Positions 22,542 to 31,829 of a DNA stretch of 64,000 bases are shown here, in pieces; position 1 is the stretch's first letter; every line of letters starts with the position of its first letter. The notes under the pieces were generated by a model. The model saw only the letters and a program-made list of their open reading frames with translations. It did no database searches and had not been told where the DNA came from. The position numbers and the translations under genes were made by a program. Source of the DNA: Sulfitobacter sp. F26169L (GTDB taxonomy: Bacteria; Pseudomonadota; Alphaproteobacteria; Rhodobacterales; Rhodobacteraceae); contig NZ_JAPMLP010000001.1 in NCBI RefSeq assembly GCF_026410285.1, positions 744,001 to 808,000 of the forward strand, given 5' to 3'.

Positions 22542-23453
22542 TCACGTGGCGTCTTGTTGCTCGGTATCCTCGCTTTGGCGGATAACCAGTGGTTCTTTGA
22601 AAGTCATGGTCCGGTATGGGAAAGGAATTTCAATCCCTGCATCATCCAGGGCTGATTTCACCGCAGCCACAACCTTGTCACGGCTGGAGCGGATGTCGAT
22701 CGGACGCGATCCTGTCCACCATGTCACTTCGAAATTTATCGAACTGTCAGCAAACTCCTGCGCGAAAATCTCAACATCGCGCACGTCATCATGCACTAGG
22801 TCTACTGCACGCACCGCATCGGCGATGATCTCGCGGGCGCGGTCCACATCCTCGCTGTAGGCTATACCGCAGATGATTGTTGTGCGGCGCACATCGCGCG
22901 CGGTGCGAATGGTAACCGGATTTTTGAAGAACATTGCATTCGGCGCCACCACCAATTGCCCGTCTGTCTGGCGCACATGGGTATCACGAATGGTGATCGC
23001 CTCAACCTGCCCGTCGATATCCTCACATTCGATATAATCGTCGATGGAGAACGGTTCACGGATCAGGAGCAAGACGCCCGCTAGAAAGTTTTCGAAGACG
23101 TCTTTGAACGCAAAGCCGATCGCAACACCGCCAACCCCCAGCGCGGTCAGCGCACGACCCGGCGTAATTGTGGGAAACGCGATTGTGATCGCAATCAGCG
23201 CGCCCATCAGCCAGATACCGACCGTGATCAGCATCATCATCACATCCACCAATCCGCGCCGCATCCGCGCGCGCCTTAATGTACGTGGCAAGAAGGTTTG
23301 GATGAGCTTCAGAACACCCCAAACAAACAACACGAACAATAGCGATAGGATAAGCTGAGGAAGGATAGCCCAAAAGCCCGTTGCATAGCCTTCAAGCTGC
23401 AAGCGCAGCGGTTCCGGCAGGACGGACCAGATCGCGTTAAATGAATTTTCCAT
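22542..23453 (-). CDS. MscS-family mechanosensitive ion channel
   Basis: A 303-residue small-conductance mechanosensitive channel that opens on membrane tension to release solutes after osmotic downshock. Three N-terminal hydrophobic helices (about 29-50, 71-93 and 99-130) are followed by the pore helix with GVGGVAIGFAFKDVFENFLAGVLLL and the beta-rich cytoplasmic domain (IDDYIECEDIDGQVEAITIRDTHVR). The pore's glycine/alanine pattern supports the call. It precedes the SMR gene's stop on the opposite side by 36 bases, on the same strand. Confidence 0.9.
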   Translation of the reverse strand: MENSFNAIWSVLPEPLRLQLEGYATGFWAILPQLILSLLFVLFVWGVLKLIQTFLPRTLRRARMRRGLVDVMMMLITVGIWLMGALIAITIAFPTITPGRALTALGVGGVAIGFAFKDVFENFLAGVLLLIREPFSIDDYIECEDIDGQVEAITIRDTHVRQTDGQLVVAPNAMFFKNPVTIRTARDVRRTTIICGIAYSEDVDRAREIIADAVRAVDLVHDDVRDVEIFAQEFADSSINFEVTWWTGSRPIDIRSSRDKVVAAVKSALDDAGIEIPFPYRTMTFKEPLVIRQSEDTEQQDAT

Positions 23454-23489
23454 GCCCCCAAACGCATGCGGCGGCTGGATGGTTCCTGA

Positions 23490-23822
23490 TTAATGCGGCG
23501 CAGTGGCGGAAAACAGGTGAATGACTGCAATGCCCCCGATGATCATGGCAAGCCCTGCAATCGCGGCAACATCCAGCACCTGACCAAACACACTCCATCC
23601 GATAATTGCGATCAGGACGATGCCGAGACCGCTCCACAAGGCATAGACCACGCCCACGGGCATTGTGCGCAGTGTGACCGACAGGAGGTAAAATGAAATC
23701 GCATAGGCCACGACGACAATGATCGATGGCCCCACACGGGTAAATTGCTGGCTTGCCTGTAGCGCGGTTGTGCCAATAGTTTCGGCAAGCACCGCAAGTG
23801 CAAGAATAAGATATATCGGCAT
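23490..23822 (-). CDS. SMR-family multidrug or guanidinium exporter
   Basis: A 110-residue protein with four membrane helices. ATG 23,822 gives MPIYLILALAVLAETIGTTAL, placing the essential proton/substrate glutamate at residue 14 as in EmrE. The ALWSGLGIV segment of helix 3 is also conserved. A seven-residue-longer start is open but not needed. SMR proteins work as antiparallel dimers exchanging protons for quaternary or guanidinium cations. Gdx or EmrE type cannot be decided here. Confidence 0.88.
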   Translation of the reverse strand: MPIYLILALAVLAETIGTTALQASQQFTRVGPSIIVVVAYAISFYLLSVTLRTMPVGVVYALWSGLGIVLIAIIGWSVFGQVLDVAAIAGLAMIIGGIAVIHLFSATAPH

Positions 23823-23912
23823 GTCACACCTTTTTCGCAGCAAAACAGCAGAGGTTTCGCGGTTATGCCCCCGTCAGCACCTTCAATGTGGGGGGAATTG
23901 TAAAACTGAAAT

Positions 23913-23943
23913 AAGAAGGGCTGCACATATGACAGCCCTTCTT
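23913..23943 (-). terminator. Terminator after icd
   Basis: AAGAAGGGCTG pairs perfectly over 11 bases with CAGCCCTTCTT around a nine-base loop, just downstream of the icd stop at 23,957. The A/T ends provide a short U tract on the minus strand. Confidence 0.85.
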
Positions 23944-23956
23944 CGGCCTGCTAAAA

Positions 23957-25171
23957 TCAGCCCTTCAACGCGGCATTCAGGTTTCCATCGACTTTTTCTA
24001 GGAAACCCATGGTTGTTAGCCAGCTTTGATTAGGCCCGACCAGAAGCGCAAGGTCTTTGGTCATGTGTCCGGCCTCAACCGTGTCTACAACCACCTTCTC
24101 CAGCGTTTCGGCAAAACTGGTCAGCGCTTCGTTCCCGTCCAGCTTGCCGCGATGCTTCAACCCGCCTGTCCATGCATAAATCGACGCTATGGAGTTGGTC
24201 GAGGTTTCCTCACCCCTTTGATGCTGGCGGTAATGCCGTGTCACAGTGCCGTGCGCGGCTTCCGCCTCAACGGTTTGGCCGTCCGGTGTCATCAGGATCG
24301 ATGTCATCAGTCCAAGTGATCCGAACCCCTGAGCAACCGTATCGGACTGCACGTCACCGTCATAGTTTTTGCAGGCCCAGACATAACCGCCGTTCCATTT
24401 CATCGCGCAGGCAACCATATCGTCAATCAGACGGTGCTCATATGTGATGCCGGCGGTCTTGAACTGTTCTTCGAATTCTTCTTCATAAATCTTCTGGAAC
24501 AGCTCCAGGAACCGTCCGTCATATTGCTTCAGAATGGTATTCTTGGTGCTGAGGTAAACGGGCCAGCCAAGGTTCAACCCGTAATTCAGCGAGGCGCGCG
24601 CAAAATCGATGATTGACTTGTCAAGGTTATACATCGCCATAACTACGCCGGAATCGGGGGCGTCGAACACTTCATGCTCAATCTCGGTGCCATCCTCACC
24701 GACAAACTTGATCGATAGCTTGCCAGCGCCTGGAAATTTGAAATCGGTCGCGCGGTATTGGTCACCGTAGGCATGGCGGCCCACAACAATCGGCTGTGTC
24801 CATCCCGGAACCAGACGCGGCACGTTCGAGCAGATGATCGGCTGGCGGAAAATCACACCGCCCAGAATGTTTCGAATTGTTCCATTGGGCGAGCGCCACA
24901 TTTTCTTTAGGCCAAATTCCTCAACGCGCGCTTCGTCAGGGGTGATGGTGGCGCATTTGACACCGACACCGTGTTTCTTGATGGCCTCGGCTGCATCAAT
25001 TGTGATCTGGTCATCGGTATCGTCCCGCGCCTGAATGCCCAGATCATAGTATTTCAGATCAATATCAAGGTAGGGCAGGATCAGCTTTTTCTTGATGAAA
25101 TCCCAGATAATGCGGGTCATTTCGTCACCGTCGAGCTCGACAACGGGGTTCTCTACCTTGATTTTGGTCAT
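23957..25171 (-). CDS. icd: NADP-dependent isocitrate dehydrogenase
   Basis: Oxidatively decarboxylates isocitrate to 2-oxoglutarate in the TCA cycle, forming NADPH. The 404-residue length and the motifs [16 protein letters not shown] (N-terminus) and [23 protein letters not shown] match the homodimeric, eukaryote-like class common in alphaproteobacteria rather than the E. coli class. The substrate-binding SPNGTIRN segment (near residue 94) is present. It is monocistronic, with a strong terminator. Confidence 0.96.
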   Translation of the reverse strand: MTKIKVENPVVELDGDEMTRIIWDFIKKKLILPYLDIDLKYYDLGIQARDDTDDQITIDAAEAIKKHGVGVKCATITPDEARVEEFGLKKMWRSPNGTIRNILGGVIFRQPIICSNVPRLVPGWTQPIVVGRHAYGDQYRATDFKFPGAGKLSIKFVGEDGTEIEHEVFDAPDSGVVMAMYNLDKSIIDFARASLNYGLNLGWPVYLSTKNTILKQYDGRFLELFQKIYEEEFEEQFKTAGITYEHRLIDDMVACAMKWNGGYVWACKNYDGDVQSDTVAQGFGSLGLMTSILMTPDGQTVEAEAAHGTVTRHYRQHQRGEETSTNSIASIYAWTGGLKHRGKLDGNEALTSFAETLEKVVVDTVEAGHMTKDLALLVGPNQSWLTTMGFLEKVDGNLNAALKG

Positions 25172-25246
25172 GGGTTATGACTTTCAGTCAGTTACAATTA
25201 AACCGCGTTTACCGTATCGGTGACGAGAATGGAATAATGCACGAAA

Positions 25247-26308
25247 ATGCCTTTAGTGAATTTTCAAACACTTGCCCAAAACACAAACCGCAAGGTCGCG
25301 ATTGTGGCGGCAGCCCGCAATGAGGCGGCGTATTTGGCGGACTGGATTTTCCACCATCTGTATTTCGGATTTTCGCCCGTATTGGTTTATGTCAACCGCT
25401 CGACGGACAGTTCCGCAGAAGTTGTGCGCAGAATAGCGGCGGTGGTGCCGGAGGTACAGCTTCTGTCAGGCGATGGGTTCGAAGGGAAGAACAATGTGCA
25501 GCTGGCCGCGTATGGTGATGCGCGCAGGCGATTGCGGTGTGGCCTAACACGGCAAGACTACGTTCACTTTGCGGATATTGATGAATTCTGGACTCCCGCC
25601 AACTTTGATGTGCCGGTGCAAGGTGTGCTTGAAAGCGCCGGCTGGCCGAAAATTGCATCTTTTAACTGGTTCCAGCTTCTAAGTGATGGCGAGCCGTTCG
25701 CGCCCCCGATGGCACAGAGGCAATATGGCCAGCATCACCACTTGGTCAAAACAACAATTCGGCAGGGCCTGCCTGTCATCAGGCAAAGTGTACATACTGT
25801 GCGCACCGCGTGGCCCATGAAGCGCTGGTCAGCAAGCGGTGCGCATATTTCGTCGCGCACACCGTACAGGACGCCAAACGCCCCGCAGAGCTTTGGCCCC
25901 GCCTTCATTCTACACCGCCTGTTTCGCAGCCCCATCGAATACCTTGCAATGTTGGGGCGGGGCAGACCCGCTTTTCAGGAAAAGCTGTTCAAGGATAACC
26001 GTTACGGTTATCGACAGCTAGAGGGCAAGGCAGAACCGATGCGCGCGTTTCATATCAAATCAGATACGCTTGCGCAGTACGAAGAAGCGCGTATCGAATT
26101 TCTCGGGCGCACCGGGATTGCTGAGCTTACTGTGCAGACACAACAAAATGTGCGGCGTGAAGCGCTGCAAGTACTCAATCAATATCAAGCACTATCTGTC
26201 GAGGAAAAACAGCGATGGTCACTACAGTTTCGCAATCTTGATCTGGCCGGAATTTCAGAGTCGGGAGGCGAAAAAAGTGGCGATCCGTTCGCGCGCAAAA
26301 TTCCATAG
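25247..26308 (+). CDS. Glycosyltransferase family 2/92-like protein
   Basis: A 353-residue protein. KVAIVAAARNEAAYLADWIFHHLYFGF is the usual N-terminal strand and turn of glycosyltransferases acting on surface glycans, and FADIDEFW provides the DxD metal-binding motif. No membrane segment is seen. It stands alone among housekeeping genes. Its last 54 bases overlap the convergent HD-domain gene. The sugar donor and acceptor are unknown. Confidence 0.78.
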   Translation: MPLVNFQTLAQNTNRKVAIVAAARNEAAYLADWIFHHLYFGFSPVLVYVNRSTDSSAEVVRRIAAVVPEVQLLSGDGFEGKNNVQLAAYGDARRRLRCGLTRQDYVHFADIDEFWTPANFDVPVQGVLESAGWPKIASFNWFQLLSDGEPFAPPMAQRQYGQHHHLVKTTIRQGLPVIRQSVHTVRTAWPMKRWSASGAHISSRTPYRTPNAPQSFGPAFILHRLFRSPIEYLAMLGRGRPAFQEKLFKDNRYGYRQLEGKAEPMRAFHIKSDTLAQYEEARIEFLGRTGIAELTVQTQQNVRREALQVLNQYQALSVEEKQRWSLQFRNLDLAGISESGGEKSGDPFARKIP

Positions 26309-26836
26309 GGCAGGCGCGCCGATGGCGATCTTGCTGCCTACGCGATCTGCGATGATCTGCTCGGTTACGTCGAAATCAATCCAGCTGCCGCCGCCCGATT
26401 GCAGGTTCTGCATCGGCGGTTGAAAGCGATCGAGCGATTTAGCGAATTGCGCTGAGGGGGATTGCGCCGCCTCGAACTCCTCCCATATCGCGCGAAGATC
26501 ATCGCGCAAGTCATTCGGAAGCAATCCGAATATCCGGTTCGCTGCCTCCTGCTCCTGTGCCGCCATTGCCGCAACATCATGGCTGCCGAATATCGGGTGG
26601 TCGCCGGCATCAATCTCTACCAAATCATGCAGGATCAGCATTTTGATTACGCGATTGATGTCTACATCCGGTCCGGCCTGATCGGACAGAACCAACGCGT
26701 AAAGCGTCAGGTGCCAGCTGTGTTCGGCAGAGTTCTCATAACGGGAATTGTCACACAACTCGGTTGCGCGCACCACCGACTTGAGCTTGTCCGCCTCGTT
26801 GAGAAAAGCGATCTGTTGCTCAAGCCGCTGTGTCAT
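26255..26836 (-). CDS. HD-domain phosphohydrolase (YfbR-like)
   Basis: A 193-residue metal-dependent phosphohydrolase. ENSAEHSWHLTLYALVL supplies the first metal-binding His residues, and ILHDLVEIDAGD is the HD pair with the following catalytic glutamate, as in 5'-deoxynucleotidases of the YfbR group. The likely job is hydrolysis of nucleoside monophosphates, inferred from family only. Its 3' end overlaps the convergent glycosyltransferase gene by 54 bases. Its start overlaps the small gene upstream by four bases. Confidence 0.85.
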   Translation of the reverse strand: MTQRLEQQIAFLNEADKLKSVVRATELCDNSRYENSAEHSWHLTLYALVLSDQAGPDVDINRVIKMLILHDLVEIDAGDHPIFGSHDVAAMAAQEQEAANRIFGLLPNDLRDDLRAIWEEFEAAQSPSAQFAKSLDRFQPPMQNLQSGGGSWIDFDVTEQIIADRVGSKIAIGAPALWNFARERIATFFASRL

Positions 26837-27072
26837 TTATCCGCTGCGGCCGCGCGGTAGCGTTTTAGCTTGGTTGCCAGAAACTGGCGGCCTTTCTGCT
26901 CGGCCATGCGCGTGCGCACAGCCGTCAGAAACGCTTCTTCCAATGTCTGGGAAGAGGCGCCGAGAACATCGCCCACTTCCATAAATAGGCGGTCCTCGCC
27001 GGTTTCCTTCTGCACAGCCAGACATTCTTCGGCCAGCTTGTTGGCCATTCTGATAACAGCATCGTCAGCCAT
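26833..27072 (-). CDS. Small conserved-looking protein, function unknown
   Basis: A 79-residue, mostly helical, charged protein (MADDAVIRMANKLAEECLAV...) without membrane segments or known motifs. It overlaps both neighbours slightly: its stop overlaps the HD gene start, and its start overlaps the hydrolase gene stop by one base. This strongly suggests a three-gene operon of hydrolase, this gene and HD protein. I do not recognise the family. Confidence 0.75.
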   Translation of the reverse strand: MADDAVIRMANKLAEECLAVQKETGEDRLFMEVGDVLGASSQTLEEAFLTAVRTRMAEQKGRQFLATKLKRYRAAAADK

Positions 27073-27725
27073 TAGCGCGTATTCTCCGTAAGGCGGCGAC
27101 GCACATAATCGGTGGTCGATCCGATCAGCGTGTCCATATGCGGTTCCTCAAAGAAGTGGCCTGCACCTTCGATTTCCTGATGTGTAATGGTGATGCCTTT
27201 TTGCTCGTGCAACTTGTTGACCAAATTGACCGTATCGGCGGGCGGTGCCACGCGATCACCGGTGCCGTTGATCACAAGGCCGGACGCAGGGCAGGGTGCG
27301 AGGAAGCTGAAGTCATACATGTTGGCAGGAGGCGCAACCGAAATGAAGCCCGTGATTTCGGGGCGGCGCATCAACAATTGCATACCGATCCACGCTCCGA
27401 ACGAAAAGCCGGCAACCCAGCAGTGCTTGGAGTTATTGTTCATCGACTGCAAATAATCCAGCGCAGAGGCGGCATCCGAAAGCTCGCCGATGCCCTGATC
27501 GTATTCGCCCTGACTGCGACCAACTCCGCGGAAATTAAACCGCAGAACGGTAAAGCCCATGTTGTAGAAAGCGTAATGCAGATTATAGACAACTTTATGG
27601 TTCATCGTTCCGCCAAACTGCGGATGCGGATGCAGAATGATCGCAATGGGGGCGTCACGCTCTTTTTGCGGATGATAGCGACCCTCGAGTCGGCCTTCGG
27701 GTCCGGGAAAAATTACCTCGGGCAT
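27072..27725 (-). CDS. Alpha/beta hydrolase
   Basis: A 217-residue alpha/beta-hydrolase of the short dienelactone hydrolase-like group. The nucleophile elbow is AGFSFGAW (GxSxG with Ser near residue 108). HPHPQFGGTMNHKVV is the oxyanion-hole region and GAGHFFEE contains the catalytic histidine. The substrate is unknown. It is the first gene of a small operon and is divergent from iscR; the shared 174-base gap holds an Irr-type box. Confidence 0.85.
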   Translation of the reverse strand: MPEVIFPGPEGRLEGRYHPQKERDAPIAIILHPHPQFGGTMNHKVVYNLHYAFYNMGFTVLRFNFRGVGRSQGEYDQGIGELSDAASALDYLQSMNNNSKHCWVAGFSFGAWIGMQLLMRRPEITGFISVAPPANMYDFSFLAPCPASGLVINGTGDRVAPPADTVNLVNKLHEQKGITITHQEIEGAGHFFEEPHMDTLIGSTTDYVRRRLTENTR

Positions 27726-27789
27726 GGGTGTTCTCTCTTGCAGGTTCGAAAGGGGCGTACGACTATTCTTGACGAATTCCGTCTGCTAC

Positions 27790-27806
27790 TTTAGAACGGT
27801 TCTAAT
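27790..27806. promoter_or_regulatory. Irr box / iron control element in front of iscR
   Basis: TTTAGAA-CGG-TTCTAAT is a near-perfect inverted repeat (TTAGAAC-G-GTTCTAA, 7-1-7). It fits the TTTAGAA-N3-TTCTAAA iron control element bound by the Irr regulator in alphaproteobacteria. It lies 93 bases before the iscR start and 64 bases from the divergent hydrolase start, and could serve either. Confidence 0.72.
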
Positions 27807-27899
27807 TATGAGGCACCCGATGATGCAGATGCGTCTGAGGGATGTAGGCATTAAGCGCGCCTGCGTCAAACAAAAGCCTGATCTGATAGGGTAATTGCG

Positions 27900-28358
27900 A
27901 TGAAACTTTCGACAAAAGGACGTTATGCGATGGTTGCGCTTGCCGATATCGCCTTACAGAAGGGTGATACGCTCGTGTCTTTGGGTGATATTGCCGAACG
28001 TCAACAGATTTCACTGCCCTATCTTGAACAACTGTTTGTAAAGCTTCGCCGCAACGGCTTGGTCGTTTCCGTGCGCGGACCTGGGGGCGGTTATCGTCTG
28101 GCGCGGCCTGCATCCGATATCCGCGTGGTGGATATACTCGCGGCGGTTGATGAAACGGTTGATGCCATGCACAAGGGTGCAGGTGCTTCTGGCGGGGCGT
28201 CCGGCAGCCGCGCGCAATCCCTGACGAACCGCTTGTGGCAAGGACTAAGTGCGCATGTATACGTGTTTTTACACCAAACTCGTCTGTCCGATGTTGTCGA
28301 GAACCAGATGACACCGTGTCCGGCGGTGCCGACCCTGTTTGCCGTGGTGGATGAATAG
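27900..28358 (+). CDS. iscR: Rrf2-family regulator IscR (single-cysteine type)
   Basis: A 152-residue transcription factor sensing iron-sulfur status. MKLSTKGRYAMVALADIAL and ISLPYLEQLFVKLRRNGLVVSVRGPGGGYRLAR form the winged helix typical of Rrf2 proteins. The three-cysteine cluster site of the E. coli protein is missing: the only cysteine in the whole protein is C140 near the C-terminus (TPCPAVP). This matches the Rhodobacter-type IscR, known to bind a cluster with one cysteine. It heads the suf operon. Confidence 0.92.
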   Translation: MKLSTKGRYAMVALADIALQKGDTLVSLGDIAERQQISLPYLEQLFVKLRRNGLVVSVRGPGGGYRLARPASDIRVVDILAAVDETVDAMHKGAGASGGASGSRAQSLTNRLWQGLSAHVYVFLHQTRLSDVVENQMTPCPAVPTLFAVVDE

Positions 28359-28370
28359 GGCGCTGGATTT

Positions 28371-28393
28371 GGATATTTTTGGCCAAAAGAAAT
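28371..28393 (-). repeat. Intergenic repeat core, inverted truncated copy
   Basis: On the minus strand this reads TTTCTTTTGGCC, then AAAAATATCC, the core of the repeats at 4,244 and 20,542, without the hairpins. It ends on the start codon of the following cysteine desulfurase gene. Confidence 0.55.
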
Positions 28394-29492
28394 GAACAGA
28401 CTGTATCTGGATCATAACGCAACGACCCCCTTGAGGGCGCAGGCACGCGAAGCGATGGTTGCGGCGATGGATATTGCCGGAAACCCGTCTTCGGTACACG
28501 CGGAAGGGCGCGCAGCGAAAATGCTGGTTGAACATGCGCGCACTCGGGTTGCCGAATTGGTTGGTTGCAAGCCGCAACAGGTAATATTCACCTCAAGTGC
28601 GACAGAGGCGGCGGCATTGGCGGTTGCGCAAAAACACCACCATGGTGGTGTGTTCGGGGCTTTGCCGACCGAGCACGACTGTCTTGAGGTGTGGTCCGAC
28701 GTCGCTTTGCCCGGCCTGTATGGTAAGAACGGAAAGACCGTTCGTAACGAAGGCGACATATTGCATGGTGGATTGCTGGCGATTTCTGCCGCCAATAGCG
28801 AGACAGGTATACTACGCTCCAACGCCCGTGTTGCGGGCAGTGGTGAAGGGTATTCGACCGTATGCGACATCACGCAACTGGTGGGCAAGATGTCGGTCAC
28901 ATATGAAGGCATCGCGCCGTCCTATGCCATCCTGTCTGCCCATAAAATTGGTGGGCCAAAGGGTGTGGGCGCGCTAATCAACTTTACTGCTGATGATCCC
29001 GCGCCAATATTGCGCGGTGGCGGTCAAGAGATGAACCGCCGTTCGGGAACCGAAAACGTGATCGGGATTGCCGGATTCGGAGCGGCTGCGCAGGCTGCAC
29101 GACAGGATATCAGCAGCGGCAGATGGGACGAAGTGGCACAGATCCGAGATATTCTGGAGGATGCTATTGTGGATGCCTCAAAACATACTATTTTTGTCGG
29201 GAAAGACGTTCCACGCCTGCCGAATACCACCTGCATTCTAACGCCGAACTGGAAAGGTGAGACTCAGGTTATGCAGATGGACCTTGCCGGATTTGCCGTG
29301 TCGGCAGGATCTGCCTGTTCCAGCGGTAAAGTGCGTGCCAGCAAGGTATTGCTGGCAATGGGATTTGACGAGATTGAGGCCGCAAGCGCGATCCGTGTTT
29401 CGCTGGGCCTTGAAACAACTAAAGAAGATGTCCTGCGCTTTGCAGATGTATGGGCAGCAAAATTCGAAAAACACCAAAAGCGGGCGGCGTAG
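28392..29492 (+). CDS. Cysteine desulfurase (NifS/IscS-like, group I)
   Basis: A 366-residue PLP enzyme releasing sulfur from cysteine. [11 protein letters not shown] at the N-terminus, the PLP lysine in [10 protein letters not shown], and the active cysteine in [10 protein letters not shown] (near residue 309, on a long flexible loop) mark the IscS/NifS class, distinct from SufS at 34,935. It is the second gene of the suf operon, 33 bases after iscR, and has no good Shine-Dalgarno because the repeat core lies there. It likely supplies sulfur for cluster assembly or tRNA thiolation. Confidence 0.92.
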   Translation: MNRLYLDHNATTPLRAQAREAMVAAMDIAGNPSSVHAEGRAAKMLVEHARTRVAELVGCKPQQVIFTSSATEAAALAVAQKHHHGGVFGALPTEHDCLEVWSDVALPGLYGKNGKTVRNEGDILHGGLLAISAANSETGILRSNARVAGSGEGYSTVCDITQLVGKMSVTYEGIAPSYAILSAHKIGGPKGVGALINFTADDPAPILRGGGQEMNRRSGTENVIGIAGFGAAAQAARQDISSGRWDEVAQIRDILEDAIVDASKHTIFVGKDVPRLPNTTCILTPNWKGETQVMQMDLAGFAVSAGSACSSGKVRASKVLLAMGFDEIEAASAIRVSLGLETTKEDVLRFADVWAAKFEKHQKRAA

Positions 29493-29517
29493 GCCAAAAC
29501 GCGAGAGGAAGATGATC

Positions 29518-31044
29518 ATGGATAATACTATCTTGGACGGTGGCGTAAAAGAAGGCGTCGATCAGGAAACAGTAGACGCGGTGCGTGAGGTAGGCGGCGC
29601 CTATAAGCACGGCTGGTCCACTGACATTGAAATGGACTATGCGCCGCTGGGCCTGAACGAAGATATCGTCAAGCTGATTTCCGAAAAGAATGAAGAACCC
29701 GAGTGGATGACGCAGTGGCGTCTGGGCGCTTATGCGCGTTGGCAGAAGATGCGCGAGCCGGACTGGGCGATGGTAGATTATCCTGAAATCAACTTTCAGG
29801 ACCAATATTACTACGCCCGCCCCAAGAGTATGGCCGTAAAGCCCAAATCTCTGGATGATGTGGATCCAAAGCTTTTGGAGACGTACAAAAAGCTTGGCAT
29901 CCCTTTGAAGGAGCAGGCCATTCTTGCTGGCGTCGAAGGCGCAGAAGAGTTGACGGACGCGCCGCGCAGGGTCGCCGTGGATGCAGTGTTTGACTCCGTG
30001 TCCGTCGGTACGACGTTCCGTGAAGAATTGATGAAGGCCGGCGTGATCTTTTGCTCGATTTCCGAAGCGATCAAGGAATACCCTGATCTGGTGAAGAGAT
30101 ACCTCGGATCGGTCGTGCCGGTACAGGATAACTTCTATGCAACGCTGAACTCGGCTGTATTTTCCGACGGGTCGTTCGTTTATGTGCCGCCGGGCGTGCG
30201 TTGCCCGATGGAATTGTCGACGTATTTCCGTATCAACGCGGAGAATACCGGCCAGTTCGAGCGCACCTTGATCATTGCCGACAAGGGCTCGTACGTGAGT
30301 TATCTTGAGGGTTGCACGGCGCCGCAGCGCGATGAAAGCCAGCTGCACGCGGCTGTGGTCGAGATCATTATCGAGGAAGATGCAGAGGTGAAATACTCCA
30401 CCGTGCAGAACTGGTATCCCGGTGACGAGAACGGCAAGGGCGGGATTTACAACTTTGTAACCAAACGTGCCGATTGCCGCGGGGACCGTTCCAAGGTGAT
30501 GTGGACGCAGGTGGAGACAGGTTCGGCTGTGACGTGGAAATACCCGTCCTGCATTCTGCGCGGCGACGATTCACAGGGTGAATTTTATTCGATCGCCATT
30601 GCAAACAACATGCAGCAGGCCGACACGGGCACCAAGATGGTGCATCTGGGCAAACGTACAAAGTCGCGGATTGTCTCGAAGGGGATCAGCGCGGGCAAAG
30701 CGCAAAACACCTATCGTGGTCTTGTGTCGATGCACCCGAAAGCCAAGGACAGCCGGAACTATACCCAGTGTGACAGCCTGTTGATCGGTGATAAATGTGG
30801 TGCCCATACGGTGCCGTATATCGAGGTCAAGAACAACTCCAGCCGTGTGGAGCATGAGGCGACGACATCGAAAGTGGATGATGACCAGCTGTTCTACTGC
30901 CGCTCGCGCGGGATGGACGAAGAAGAGGCCGTTGCATTGGTTGTAAACGGTTTCTGCAAGGACGTGCTGCAGGCTCTGCCGATGGAATTCGCCATGGAAG
31001 CACAAGCGCTAGTGGCGATCTCGCTGGAAGGCTCTGTTGGCTAA
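29518..31044 (+). CDS. sufB: Fe-S cluster scaffold SufB
   Basis: Scaffold subunit of the SufBC2D complex, which assembles Fe-S clusters in the cytosol. ATG 29,518 lies seven bases after AGAGGAA and gives 508 residues. ATG 29,512 is too close to that site. Typical stretches are [28 protein letters not shown] (with a conserved cysteine) and [29 protein letters not shown] at the C-terminus, where SufB meets SufC and SufD. The stop overlaps the next start (TAATG). Confidence 0.97.
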   Translation: MDNTILDGGVKEGVDQETVDAVREVGGAYKHGWSTDIEMDYAPLGLNEDIVKLISEKNEEPEWMTQWRLGAYARWQKMREPDWAMVDYPEINFQDQYYYARPKSMAVKPKSLDDVDPKLLETYKKLGIPLKEQAILAGVEGAEELTDAPRRVAVDAVFDSVSVGTTFREELMKAGVIFCSISEAIKEYPDLVKRYLGSVVPVQDNFYATLNSAVFSDGSFVYVPPGVRCPMELSTYFRINAENTGQFERTLIIADKGSYVSYLEGCTAPQRDESQLHAAVVEIIIEEDAEVKYSTVQNWYPGDENGKGGIYNFVTKRADCRGDRSKVMWTQVETGSAVTWKYPSCILRGDDSQGEFYSIAIANNMQQADTGTKMVHLGKRTKSRIVSKGISAGKAQNTYRGLVSMHPKAKDSRNYTQCDSLLIGDKCGAHTVPYIEVKNNSSRVEHEATTSKVDDDQLFYCRSRGMDEEEAVALVVNGFCKDVLQALPMEFAMEAQALVAISLEGSVG

Positions 31045-31229
31045 TGCAAAACCTGCTCAAGGAAACCGGCATCGCGGCGGTGATTTACTTCGCGTTCAGC
31101 TTTACATTTGGCTTCGGGCTTGAGGCGGGTGAAGGCTGGCAGAAAGCTGTGCTGAATGCGGCGGTGTTTGCCGTGTTCTATTTCGTGGTTGGTTTGGGCA
31201 TTCGCTGGTTCAAAGGACGCAATTCGTGA
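31044..31229 (+). CDS. Small two-helix membrane protein in suf operon
   Basis: A 61-residue protein with two hydrophobic stretches (about residues 10-26 and 38-54) and a basic end (RWFKGRNS). It overlaps the sufB stop by one base, and the next gene overlaps its end by four bases. It is of unknown function. The position inside the operon suggests a link to the Suf system or only to its transcription. Confidence 0.75.
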   Translation: MQNLLKETGIAAVIYFAFSFTFGFGLEAGEGWQKAVLNAAVFAVFYFVVGLGIRWFKGRNS

Positions 31230-31513
31230 GTAAGATCGAAACATTCTATGACCGGATCGAAGCGGCGTGGTGCCGTTTGCCGGTTGTGCGGGACAACGGG
31301 CGGCTTCAGGCCGCGCCGTTTACCGCTGTTTTGATAGTAACGTTTGTGGCTCTGGCGCACGGAATGCTGTGGATTACAGAGACAGCCGCAGCGGACTGGA
31401 GCCAGCCGCACAAGACTGCTCTCTGGCTGCTTGGCGTCATGATCGGCGGCTTTTTCCTGCTGATGACCGCGCTGGTACGGGCAGCAAAACGGCAAGCGGA
31501 GTGCAGAACATGA
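31226..31513 (+). CDS. Small membrane protein in suf operon
   Basis: A 95-residue protein starting at GTG 31,226 (overlapping the previous stop). A hydrophilic N-terminus is followed by two hydrophobic segments (about 32-50 and 65-83) and a basic C-terminus. No known domain is recognised. The tight overlap argues that it is translated with its neighbour. Confidence 0.68.
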   Translation: MSKIETFYDRIEAAWCRLPVVRDNGRLQAAPFTAVLIVTFVALAHGMLWITETAAADWSQPHKTALWLLGVMIGGFFLLMTALVRAAKRQAECRT

Positions 31514-31740
31514 TTGCCGCTGTCTCTCGAAACACGCTTTTGCGCCTGCATTGGTCGAACTCGATGCGAAAATTTCGCGATTCAATCAATCGGTTGATTG
31601 TCACGCACTTTTCCTTGACGCAAGAGCCTGAATTGCAGGCATTCGCGGTTTCCGATCCGGCCTACCTGCTGATTGATCCGGCAAAGGGCCCCGATAAACT
31701 ACACCAACGGCATAACCGCTGCGCGCGGAACGCTGCATGA
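31510..31740 (+). CDS. Possible small protein, function unknown
   Basis: A 76-residue frame starting at an ATG that overlaps the previous stop as ATGA. The sequence is basic, without motifs or membrane segments. It could be a real third small gene before sufC or a degraded one: another frame continues with similar composition across 31,673-31,888. Support comes only from the start overlap. Confidence 0.3.
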   Translation: MIAAVSRNTLLRLHWSNSMRKFRDSINRLIVTHFSLTQEPELQAFAVSDPAYLLIDPAKGPDKLHQRHNRCARNAA

Positions 31741-31829
31741 CAGCTTTCCCGCGCCGCTGAAATCAATGGCCCGAGGGCCGGACACATCACAGGCGCGCTG
31801 CGCCGTAACCAGAATTAAGGAGCACTCAC

